Source of the DNA: JACJYE01 sp964432875
GTDB taxonomy: Bacteria; Bacteroidota; Bacteroidia; Chitinophagales; Saprospiraceae
Direction of reading: 5' to 3'
Assembly: GCA_964432875.1 (NCBI GenBank)
Contig: CAYSPJ010000051.1
Location: forward strand, 1 to 33,797
DNA: 33,797 bases
Position numbers and translations under genes: made by a program
Notes under the pieces: generated by a model
What the model was told of the DNA's origin: nothing
What the model saw: only the letters and a program-made list of their open reading frames with translations
The model's database searches: none
Shown here: positions 15,690 to 23,078 of the stretch, one piece after another
How the letters are laid out: every line of letters starts with the position of its first letter
Position numbering within the stretch: the first letter of the stretch is position 1

Positions 15690-17717
15690 ATGGCTACTAA
15701 AGTATTTGCCCTCATCGTCGGGATTGACGATTATCCCAGCGCCCCGCTTGCCGGCTGTCTGAATGATGCTCGGCGCATGTTAGATTTTTTGCAGAAAGAC
15801 CCCAGCCTGGAGGTACACGCCCTTACGCTTTACGACAAGGAAGCCCAGAAGCCGGCGGTCATTGAAGCGCTGCGCCACCACTTGGGTCGGGCGCAGGCGG
15901 GCGAGGCGGCCCTCTTCTACTTCTCCGGCCATGGTGCCCAGGAATGGGCAGACCCCCAGGCCTGGCCGACCGAGAGCGACCGCTGCCTGGAGTCTATCGC
16001 TTGTTATGACCCTGCCGGGCAGGCGTCGTTGCTGGCCGACAAGGAGCTGCGTTTCCTCATCCATGAGATCGCGGCTGGCCCGCCAGAGGCGCCTAAGGCT
16101 GCCCCGCCTCATATCCTCACGATTTTCGACTGTTGCCATTCCGGAGATAATACCCGGTCGGCGGCTTTTCAGGAGAAAACGCCAGTTATCCGCCAGCGGC
16201 GCTTCACCCATGTTTTCCCCCAGCGCCCCTGGGAAGGTTTTATTTTTTCCAGCCAGTTCAGCCAGGGCGATTTCGCCTCTGCTGCCATCGCTGATTTGTT
16301 GCCTGAAGGCCCCCACGTCCAATTGGCTGCTGCCCTGGATCACCAGCCAGCCCTGGAGATCGGCGGCGAAGGCCTCTTTACCAAAAACCTGCTGGCCGTG
16401 CTGGAGCGCTCCGGCAGCGGTATTGCCTATGCTTCCTTGCACAGCTTGGTGTCCAATTACATCCGCCATCAGTACCAGCAGAACCCGCAGTTGTACGTCC
16501 AGGGCGGGGGGGCTGAGATGATGTTTAGCGGCTTCCTGGGTAAGCCCGTCGAGTCTGATGGCCGCCTGAGGGGCCGAGTCCTTTACAGTAAAGCGGAAGG
16601 CTGGCTGCTCGATGCCGGCGCTATGCAGGGGCTTTCCCGCGATGCCAAGCTCCGTCTGGACCTCGGCGGCGGGCAGTATGCCGAGCCGAAAATCCGCGAG
16701 CTGAAACCCGATGTGGCCTTCCTGGAAATCGATATGGATATTCGCTCCCAAATGGACAAGGCCGAGGCTTATCCCTGCGAAATATCAGCTTCCTATCCGC
16801 TCCGCCTCTGGCTGCGCCCGGAAAAGGAAGGCACCGCCGCCCTGGAAGCGCTGACGGTAGAACTGGAAAAGCAGCCCGGCCGCCTGCAACTGACCGAGTT
16901 TGAGGCGGAGGCTGACTACGTGCTGCACTTGCGCGAGGGGTATTGTTTTATCTCACCGCCTTTCGAGCACCACTATCCCCTCACTGCACTGGTTTACCTG
17001 CCGCAGGAAGCGGCTGGCCTGCCGAGTGCGCTGGCTACCCTCATGCGCTATCTGGAGCACATCGCCAACTGGGAGTTTGTACGCCGTTTGCACAATGCCA
17101 GTGTGCGCCTGTTTGCCAAGCCACCGATCAAAGCCGAGGTTTTTTATGAAAAGGCTGGACAGTGGCACCTGTTGCCCTATCAGGAAAAGGGTGCAGCCGT
17201 AGAGGCCGCTGCCCTCTATTGGAAAGAGCAGCAACAGACCTACGGCCTGCGCCTTAAGATCGAATTGACCAACCAATTTGACCGCGATCTGTACTACAGC
17301 TTGCTATTCCTCACTATTAATTTCGAGAGCAATGCCGGCTTGATGGAGAAACCGGTGGACGTCCTTAAAAAAGGCGAAACCCGCACCGTTTTCGCCCATC
17401 GCGGCGGGGTCATCCCCTTCAACCTGGAGCAGCAGATCCTCGACTTCAACCAGCCGCAGACCCACTTGTGGTTTCAACTGCTGGTCAGCACCCAAAACGA
17501 CATTGAAGTAGCTCGCCTTACCTTGCCGGAATTGGCGCCGCCGCCCAGCCGCCTGCGCACGCGGGCCATCCCTCTGGATGAAGAGACGGTGGCAGAAGCC
17601 AACCCCAATGACTGGACGACGCAGTTGATCCAACTGTCTATCAAGAACCCGCGCTTTGAGCAAGGCAAGAAGCCGGAGGAGATATTAAAAGCAATCATTT
17701 CAGAACAAAAAAGCTAG
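15690..17717 (+). CDS. Caspase-like (peptidase C14) protease, probable activator of the adjacent gasdermin
   Basis: Residues 1-285 form a caspase-like domain. It opens KVFALIVGIDDYP, with ALFYFSGHG carrying catalytic H81 and TIFDCCHSGDN carrying catalytic C149. Then come FIFSSQFSQ and GEGLFTKNLLAVL, typical of bacterial C14 peptidases. The remaining about 385 residues (290-675) match no domain I can name with certainty. They seem to contain a mixed alpha/beta part and, near 510-620, a beta-sandwich (LRLKIELTNQFDRDLYYSLL) reminiscent of C-terminal domains seen in other bacterial caspases. There is no signal peptide, so the protein is cytoplasmic. Seven bases separate its stop from the gasdermin start, implying co-expression. 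In characterised caspase/gasdermin pairs the protease is activated by infection and clips the gasdermin. The trigger here is unknown. Confidence 0.9.
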   Translation: MATKVFALIVGIDDYPSAPLAGCLNDARRMLDFLQKDPSLEVHALTLYDKEAQKPAVIEALRHHLGRAQAGEAALFYFSGHGAQEWADPQAWPTESDRCLESIACYDPAGQASLLADKELRFLIHEIAAGPPEAPKAAPPHILTIFDCCHSGDNTRSAAFQEKTPVIRQRRFTHVFPQRPWEGFIFSSQFSQGDFASAAIADLLPEGPHVQLAAALDHQPALEIGGEGLFTKNLLAVLERSGSGIAYASLHSLVSNYIRHQYQQNPQLYVQGGGAEMMFSGFLGKPVESDGRLRGRVLYSKAEGWLLDAGAMQGLSRDAKLRLDLGGGQYAEPKIRELKPDVAFLEIDMDIRSQMDKAEAYPCEISASYPLRLWLRPEKEGTAALEALTVELEKQPGRLQLTEFEAEADYVLHLREGYCFISPPFEHHYPLTALVYLPQEAAGLPSALATLMRYLEHIANWEFVRRLHNASVRLFAKPPIKAEVFYEKAGQWHLLPYQEKGAAVEAAALYWKEQQQTYGLRLKIELTNQFDRDLYYSLLFLTINFESNAGLMEKPVDVLKKGETRTVFAHRGGVIPFNLEQQILDFNQPQTHLWFQLLVSTQNDIEVARLTLPELAPPPSRLRTRAIPLDEETVAEANPNDWTTQLIQLSIKNPRFEQGKKPEEILKAIISEQKS

Positions 17718-17724
17718 AGTAACT

Positions 17725-18543
17725 ATGGGTTTTAGATTCAGAGTATGTAAAAATGACATCACCGATTTGCTGCGGCAAACCTTCAACGCTACGCCCTTGC
17801 GCGTGCCGGAGACCCGGGTGAAGCCCCTCATCGTCATCTCTCGCCGGGGCGCTAAGTCCGATTTCCGGGGCGAGCTCAAATACCTCTTGGCTGGCGAGCC
17901 GGAACTGGGGGTCGATCTGCAGGAATCCCAACTGGCCAATACCGCGCTGCAGCGCTCGCAGAGCATCGGCCTGAATTTCGGGCTGAAGATACTGGAGGGT
18001 TTCCTGCAGGGCTTCAACCTCTCGCCCTCGCCGGTAGGCGCCAGCCTCAAGGGGGTGAAAGAAATCTCCTTTTCTTTTACCAACACCAAACGCATCTGGG
18101 TTGATCCCGGACAGTTGGGCGCCCGGCTCAAAGGGCAGGTGGTAGATTTAAAGCACCCCTCCGTCGGCTTGTTCACCCGCCCGGAAGACTCTTTTGAAAT
18201 GCTGCTCATTTCCGACGTCATCATCAGCAACAGCTTCACCGTCAATATCGAAAAGGCCGATGAGCGCGAATTTGATGCTGCGATGCCTGCCCTGCACACC
18301 TACGCTGCCGACGCCAGCTCGGCAGTGAAGATGGAGGTCAAACAGGGTAAATCCGTTACTTTTGAAGGGGCTCAACCCCTGGCTTTCGCCTTCTCCTGTG
18401 TGTTGTTGGATTTGAATAAAAATGATGGCAGCCTGCAAGTCGGCGAAACGGTGCTCACCAAAGGCGGCGGTAAGGCCGAAAAATCACCTTATACCTTGCT
18501 GGATGATGATGAGTACGAGCCGGGGATGATGGAGTGGGATTGA
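17725..18543 (+). CDS. Bacterial gasdermin (bGSDM)-like pore-forming protein
   Basis: The 272-residue size, N-terminal cysteine (C8 in MGFRFRVCKN) and position beside a caspase-like protease fit bacterial gasdermins. The opening LLRQTFNATPLRVPETRVKP matches the bGSDM pattern of a short helix then xVxRxPRxxIxPL. QLANTALQRSQSIGLNFGLK with LEGFLQGF resembles the conserved segment before the transmembrane hairpin strands. ISFSFTNTKRIWVDPGQLG and FEMLLISDVIISNSFTV fit the beta-strands of the fold. PLAFAFSCVLLDL (218-230) looks like the last core strand. A Gly/Lys linker (TKGGGKAEKS, 245-254) leads to an acidic tail with seven acidic residues, a candidate autoinhibitory peptide. Gasdermins are held inactive until cleavage, then insert into the inner membrane as large pores and kill the cell. 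The assignment is by pattern and context, without alignment. The alternative is an unrelated caspase substrate. Confidence 0.75.
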   Translation: MGFRFRVCKNDITDLLRQTFNATPLRVPETRVKPLIVISRRGAKSDFRGELKYLLAGEPELGVDLQESQLANTALQRSQSIGLNFGLKILEGFLQGFNLSPSPVGASLKGVKEISFSFTNTKRIWVDPGQLGARLKGQVVDLKHPSVGLFTRPEDSFEMLLISDVIISNSFTVNIEKADEREFDAAMPALHTYAADASSAVKMEVKQGKSVTFEGAQPLAFAFSCVLLDLNKNDGSLQVGETVLTKGGGKAEKSPYTLLDDDEYEPGMMEWD

Positions 18544-18659
18544 GGGCAAGGCCGCTAAAATTTAATTCTGCCGCTGGTTTTTGAATGGGCCTGCTGAGGT
18601 GGGCTCATGTTCAGCTGTTGAGCGGCCTGTGGATGCTATACTAAACCGACTCAGGTTTT

Positions 18660-18800
18660 GCCGCCTGCCTTCCCTCAGCCCCGCCATTGCTGAAGCTTGC
18701 TTCCCGCACCCCCTGCCCCCCAAAGGGGGTAATCCACCCGCAGCAGCTATTGCTAGGGCTCGCTCAGGGGTTGCCCGCCCGGCCAAGGCCAGCACGATCA
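18660..18800. repeat. Low-complexity C-rich intergenic element with hairpin
   Basis: The 345-base gap 18544-18888 has no credible gene. Its centre is C-rich and contains CCCCC-AAA-GGGGG (18717-18729). An imperfect match between CCCTCAGC (near 18672) and the complement of GCTCAGGG (near 18760) suggests a larger fold-back. Open frames here are short, Pro/Ala/Arg-rich and unlike proteins. It may be a copy of a dispersed repeat. Confidence 0.35.
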
Positions 18801-18888
18801 AAGCCAGATTTAGGTGAAATTAGTCCCTTTTAGCAACAACCTATACCAAAGGCATTCAAACCCGTCGCCAATTTCCTACCTTGGCCCC

Positions 18889-19344
18889 ATGAAAACGATG
18901 CAAGAAGAACTCAAGGCTTTCCCGGTGCAAGTCCGCATCGACGTGCAATGGGGCGAGATGGACCTGGCGGGCCATGTCAACAACGTCATTTACCTCAAGT
19001 GGTTTGAACATGCCCGAGTGGCTTATCTGGATCGCCTGAGCTACCCCATCGTCATCGAGCCGGGGCGAGAGGACTTGCCGGGTGTGATCCTGGCTAAACA
19101 AGACTGCAAGTACCTACTGCCGATGGATTATCCTGACACCGTTATCCTGGGCATCAAGGTGACCGAGCTGCAGGAAGACCGCTTCACCATGCACTGCAAG
19201 ATGTTCAGCCAGCGGCATGAGCGCCTGGCTGCCATCGCTAATGCCGTCATGGTGACCTTCGACTACCGCCATCGGCGCAAAGCCTCGCTGCCGCAAAGCC
19301 TGCGCGAGGGGATTGAACGCTTGGAGGCCACCATAGAACCATAA
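18889..19344 (+). CDS. Acyl-CoA thioesterase, 4HBT hotdog family
   Basis: The start at 18889 gives 151 residues beginning MKTMQEELKAFPVQVRIDVQ; the frame is open for 25 more codons, but those do not resemble the family. The core motif WGEMDLAGHVNNVIYLKWFE near residue 25 is the 4-hydroxybenzoyl-CoA thioesterase signature, in which the Asp/Asn-rich loop starts the active site. The length is typical for YbgC/FcbC-like enzymes. These hydrolyse acyl-CoA in the cytoplasm. It is the first of a co-directional run, with the aldehyde dehydrogenase 39 bases downstream, so a role in fatty acyl or aldehyde metabolism is plausible. Confidence 0.88.
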   Translation: MKTMQEELKAFPVQVRIDVQWGEMDLAGHVNNVIYLKWFEHARVAYLDRLSYPIVIEPGREDLPGVILAKQDCKYLLPMDYPDTVILGIKVTELQEDRFTMHCKMFSQRHERLAAIANAVMVTFDYRHRRKASLPQSLREGIERLEATIEP

Positions 19345-19383
19345 AGTTTTTTGACTGTTGACTTTTTTAAAAACAGAATCCTG

Positions 19384-20805
19384 ATGACGACCCTTTCCGC
19401 TAGCATCCCTGTTTCTGATTTTACGGACCTCTTTCAAAAACAAGTAATCCAACAGCAGGCCGCAGCCAGCAGCGCCCGCGAGCGTATCGCCAAGCTGAAG
19501 CGGCTCAAAGAGGCAGTGCTGCACTACCGTTCAGACTTGGAGCAGGCCTTGTGGGCAGATTTTCGCAAGCCCGCGGTCGAGGTGAGCCTGACCGAAATCT
19601 ACCCCGTCTTGTCCGAGATACGCTTCTCAATCCGCAACTTGAAGCGCTGGATGAGCCCACAAGCGGTACCCACGCCCGTGTCTTTGCTTGGTGCCCGTTC
19701 CTATATCCAATACCAGCCCAAAGGGGTGGTGCTGATCATCTCCCCCTGGAACTTCCCGGCCAACCTGGCGCTCGTGCCGTTGGTTTCGGCCATTGCCGCT
19801 GGCAATTCTGCGATCATCAAACCTTCCGAGCATACGCCCCATACCTCGGCAGTGCTAACAAAAATCGTCAGCCGGGCTTTCGACAAGCAGGATGCCGCTG
19901 TAGTAGAAGGGGGTGTTGAAACGGCTCAAACCCTACTGGAGCTGCCCTTTAACCACATCTTCTTTACTGGCGCCCCGGCAATCGGCAAGCTCGTCATGGC
20001 GGCGGCGGCAAAACACCTGGCTTCTGTAACGCTGGAGCTGGGCGGCAAATCGCCAACGATTATTGATGAAACTGCCGACTTGGGCAGCGCGGCAGCCCGC
20101 ATCGCTATGGTAAAGTTTGCCAACTGCGGTCAAATTTGCATCGCGCCTGATTACGTCTTCGTGCACGAAAGCCGCTTGGATGCCTTTCTGGTAGAACTGG
20201 AGAAAGCTCAGCAAAAATATTATGGGCGCGATGCCCTCCAATCAGATGACTACGCCCGTGTCGTCAACCCACGCCATTTCCAGCGGCTGAAGGGCTATCT
20301 GGACGACGCGATCGGGCGCGGTGCCAAAGTGGCATTCGGCGGGCAAACTGCCGCTGGAGAAAACTACATCGCCCCTACTGCCATGACTGGTGTGCCGCTG
20401 GATGCCCAGCTTATGACCGAAGAGATTTTCGGCCCGCTCCTACCCGTTTACCCTTATCGCGACTTGCAGGAGCCTCTCCAGCTCATCAATGCGCGGGAGA
20501 AGCCATTAGCGCTATATATCTATAGCAAGAGCCGCCGCAATATTGAAGCCATCCTGGCTCAGACTCGTGCGGGGGGGACTTGTATCAATCATAGCGGGGT
20601 GCATTATTATAACCCACATTTGCCTTTCGGAGGTGATAATAATAGCGGTATTGGCAAAGCTCACGGCTGGTTCGGCTTCGAGGCGTTCTCTAATGCCCGT
20701 GCCATCCTCAAGCAGGTTTTGCCCTGGAGTGCTGCCGATTTGATCCCGGCGCCTTACACTCGTTGGAGGAAGGTAATCGCTGACGTCATGGTCAGGTGGC
20801 TGTAG
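19384..20805 (+). CDS. Class 3-type aldehyde dehydrogenase
   Basis: The start at 19384 gives 473 residues, close to the usual class 3 (ALDH3) length. Diagnostic stretches are YQPKGVVLIISPWNFP (residue 110), FFTGAPAIGK (residue 193), LELGGKSP with general base E218, and NCGQICIAPDY with catalytic C252. Later come MTEEIFGPLLPV and HYYNPHLPFGGDNNSGIGKA. Class 3 enzymes oxidise medium- to long-chain fatty or aromatic aldehydes with NAD(P)+ and often have a membrane-directed C-terminal tail; here the C-terminus ends in a basic/hydrophobic segment (RWRKVIADVMVRWL). Neighbouring thioesterase and FMO-like genes suggest a lipid or aldehyde oxidation module. Confidence 0.92.
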   Translation: MTTLSASIPVSDFTDLFQKQVIQQQAAASSARERIAKLKRLKEAVLHYRSDLEQALWADFRKPAVEVSLTEIYPVLSEIRFSIRNLKRWMSPQAVPTPVSLLGARSYIQYQPKGVVLIISPWNFPANLALVPLVSAIAAGNSAIIKPSEHTPHTSAVLTKIVSRAFDKQDAAVVEGGVETAQTLLELPFNHIFFTGAPAIGKLVMAAAAKHLASVTLELGGKSPTIIDETADLGSAAARIAMVKFANCGQICIAPDYVFVHESRLDAFLVELEKAQQKYYGRDALQSDDYARVVNPRHFQRLKGYLDDAIGRGAKVAFGGQTAAGENYIAPTAMTGVPLDAQLMTEEIFGPLLPVYPYRDLQEPLQLINAREKPLALYIYSKSRRNIEAILAQTRAGGTCINHSGVHYYNPHLPFGGDNNSGIGKAHGWFGFEAFSNARAILKQVLPWSAADLIPAPYTRWRKVIADVMVRWL

Positions 20806-20848
20806 GGTAGCAGGAAGGGAGGCAATTGGAATTTATAAAACGAGATAG

Positions 20849-21976
20849 ATGAGCATCATCATTATCGGCGCCGGCCCGGCCGGCTTAGCAATGGCCGGCC
20901 GGCTGCGGCAGCTAGGCCTGCCCTTTGAGCTGCTGGAAAAAAGCGATGCCGTGGGCCCGCTGTGGCGGCAGCATTACGACCGCCTGTGCCTGCACACCGT
21001 CAAGGAGCACTCGCATTTGCCGGGGCTGCCTTTCCCCGCTGATTATCCCCGCTACGTCTCCCGTCAGCAATTGGTGGACTATTTCGAGGCTTATGCCCAG
21101 GCTTTTGATATCCGCCCAAATTTCAAGCAGGAGGTGCGCGCCATCGAAAAAGAGGGGGATCATTGGGCCGTACATACTGCTGCCGGCCCGGTCTTCCGGG
21201 CTGCCGAGGTCATCATCGCTACGGGGGTAAACCGGCTGCCGCTGCGCCCCTCTTTGCCTGGCGAGGATGCCTTCGAGGGCCAGATCCTGCACAGCCGGGA
21301 GTACAAAAACGCCAAAGCCTTCGGCGGCCAGCGCGTGCTGGTGGTAGGCATGGGCAATACCGGGGCGGAAATCGCCCTGGATTTGAGCGAAAACGGCATC
21401 GCTACCGCTATCTCGGTGCGAGGCCCCGTCAACATCGTGCCGCGCGACTTCTTGGGGCGGCCGACCCAAAAAACGGCCTTTGCCCTGGCTAAGCTGCCCA
21501 CTTGGCTGGGCGACTGGATCGGCGCCCGGGTACAGCGCCTGGCCTTCGGCGATTTGAGCCCCTACGGCCTGGTGCCGCCCGCCATGCCGCCCGCCCGCCA
21601 ATTGCGCGTGACGGGCAAGACGCCGGTCATCGATCTCGGCACGGTGCAGCAGATCAAGGCAGGCAAGATTAAGGTGTATCCACAAATCGAAAGCCTCGCG
21701 GCCCGCAGCATCCGCTTTGCTGATGGGGAAGAAGCAGCCTTTGATGCCGTCATCCTCGCCACCGGCTACCGCGCCCAGTTGGAGGATTTCCTGCCCCCAG
21801 CGGAAGACTTTTTTAATGCCGACGGGCTGCCCGTCGATTGCATCGGCAGCGGGCCTTATGAGGGGCTGTACTTCCTGGGCTTCGATAATTATCAACCTGG
21901 AGGTATCTTGGGCGTTATCTACAAAGATTCGCAGCGCATTGCGGATGTTTTAACCAGGCGTAATCAAAAAACCTGA
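20849..21976 (+). CDS. FMO-like flavin-dependent monooxygenase
   Basis: The 375-residue protein has an N-terminal FAD-binding Rossmann motif (IIIIGAGPAGLAMAG), then the FMO fingerprint FEGQILHSREY (residues 142-152). A second nucleotide-binding motif follows (VLVVGMGNTGAEIALDL, G167-G172), consistent with NADPH. The C-terminal ATG motif VILATGYRAQ completes the fold. This resembles the CzcO/YUCCA branch of flavoprotein monooxygenases, which hydroxylate or oxidise N- or S-containing substrates or carry out Baeyer-Villiger chemistry. The substrate cannot be predicted. It follows the aldehyde dehydrogenase by 43 bases and precedes the small membrane protein by 4 bases. Confidence 0.85.
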   Translation: MSIIIIGAGPAGLAMAGRLRQLGLPFELLEKSDAVGPLWRQHYDRLCLHTVKEHSHLPGLPFPADYPRYVSRQQLVDYFEAYAQAFDIRPNFKQEVRAIEKEGDHWAVHTAAGPVFRAAEVIIATGVNRLPLRPSLPGEDAFEGQILHSREYKNAKAFGGQRVLVVGMGNTGAEIALDLSENGIATAISVRGPVNIVPRDFLGRPTQKTAFALAKLPTWLGDWIGARVQRLAFGDLSPYGLVPPAMPPARQLRVTGKTPVIDLGTVQQIKAGKIKVYPQIESLAARSIRFADGEEAAFDAVILATGYRAQLEDFLPPAEDFFNADGLPVDCIGSGPYEGLYFLGFDNYQPGGILGVIYKDSQRIADVLTRRNQKT

Positions 21977-21980
21977 TGCC

Positions 21981-22208
21981 ATGAGCCAAGATAATAACGA
22001 TAAAAGCCCCTTTGGCGGCAGCAATAGCGGCAACCACTGGCCCTGGAGCTTCTCGCTCTTTGGCGGGGCGCTTATCCTGCTGCTGCTGGTCTTTGCCGCC
22101 TACCGGCACTATACCCTGGGCGCCCCCGTCGGTTTTGATGACCCGCTGGAACAACCGGCCGCGCCAATCGACACGAGCAAGGTAAATGAGGCAACCCCAA
22201 TACAGTGA
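21981..22208 (+). CDS. Small single-helix membrane protein of unknown function
   Basis: The 75-residue product has a polar Asn/Gly/Ser-rich N-terminus, then HWPWSFSLFGGALILLLLVF (about residues 19-38), one membrane helix. A short C-terminal tail with Pro, Asp and Ala follows. I do not recognise a family. It begins 4 bases after the FMO-like gene stop and ends 33 bases before dapF, so it is likely translated in the same operon. Tight coupling to its neighbour supports it being real. Confidence 0.55.
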   Translation: MSQDNNDKSPFGGSNSGNHWPWSFSLFGGALILLLLVFAAYRHYTLGAPVGFDDPLEQPAAPIDTSKVNEATPIQ

Positions 22209-22241
22209 ATAACCAAATGATCAGCTAAAAATAGCCAACTC

Positions 22242-23033
22242 ATGCTCACCATCCCCTTCCACAAATACCAAGGCGCCGGCAATGATTTCATCCTGTTGGA
22301 CCAGCGCGTTGAGCAGAATGTGCAGCGCGCAGATGCTGAGCTGATCCGCCGCTGGTGTGACCGCCGCTTCGGTATCGGTGCCGATGGGCTTATCTTGTTG
22401 CAGCGCCGCGAGGGCTATGATTTCGAGATGATTTACTTCAATGCCGACGGCGGTGAGGGCAGCATGTGCGGCAATGGCGGGCGCTGTATTGCTGCCTTTG
22501 CCCATTACCTGGGCATTTTCCAGGAAACCTGCTGCTTCCTCGCGGTGGATGGGGCCCACGAAGCCCGTCTGCTTCCGGATGGCTGGGTCGAGCTGCGCCT
22601 CGGCGATGTGGCAGAAGTGGAACAGGGCGATGGTTATTGTTTCCTCGATACGGGCTCCCCACATTACGTCCGTTTTGTGGAAAACCTTCAAGGTGTGGAC
22701 GTAGTAGGGGAGGGGCGGGCCATCCGTTACTCCGCGCGCTTCCGCGCCCAAGGCACCAACGTCAATTTTGTAGAAGTGCGCGAGCGCGGCCTGGCTGTAG
22801 CGACTTACGAGCGGGGCGTGGAAGACGAGACACTGGCCTGTGGCACCGGCGTTACGGCTGCTGCCATCGCTTATTACCAGCAGAAAGCCAGTACCAGCGG
22901 CCCGCAGCGCGTCTCCATCCAAGCCAAAGGCGGGCAGTTGGAGGTGCGCTTTGAGCCGCACGGTGCTGGCTTTACTCAAGTTTGGTTGGCCGGCCCTGCC
23001 GAGCGGGTATTTGAAGGATCAATCTGGCGTTAG
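22242..23033 (+). CDS. dapF: Diaminopimelate epimerase
   Basis: The 263-residue protein contains both catalytic cysteine motifs of DapF. C76 lies in GSMCGNGGRC and C200 in ETLACGTGVTA. Other hallmarks are HKYQGAGNDFILLD at the N-terminus, RRFGIGADGLIL, and GSPHYVRFV. The enzyme converts LL- to meso-diaminopimelate for lysine and peptidoglycan synthesis in the cytoplasm. Length is typical. It lies last in the run from the thioesterase and converges on icd. Housekeeping genes in such runs often share transcription without functional relation. Confidence 0.95.
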   Translation: MLTIPFHKYQGAGNDFILLDQRVEQNVQRADAELIRRWCDRRFGIGADGLILLQRREGYDFEMIYFNADGGEGSMCGNGGRCIAAFAHYLGIFQETCCFLAVDGAHEARLLPDGWVELRLGDVAEVEQGDGYCFLDTGSPHYVRFVENLQGVDVVGEGRAIRYSARFRAQGTNVNFVEVRERGLAVATYERGVEDETLACGTGVTAAAIAYYQQKASTSGPQRVSIQAKGGQLEVRFEPHGAGFTQVWLAGPAERVFEGSIWR

Positions 23034-23078
23034 TGCGAGGCTGCTTCGGCCAGGACCGGCACTGTTTTTTGAATTAGG

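Noticed and set aside
15780..16751. 323-codon open frame on the minus strand inside the caspase gene
   Set aside because: The caspase frame on the other strand has catalytic motifs; the antisense frame has none.
18562..18817. Short open frames of 78-79 codons on both strands in the gap after the gasdermin
   Set aside because: Composition is Pro/Ala/Arg-rich and follows a C-rich low-complexity sequence. Neither has a motif or a clear start context.
20912..21895. 327-codon open frame on the minus strand inside the FMO-like gene
   Set aside because: It is antisense to a clear two-Rossmann flavoprotein and has no motif of its own.
23034..23078. Possible bidirectional terminator between dapF and icd
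   Set aside because: There is a T-run (23065-23070) but no stem longer than 3-4 bp in front of it.
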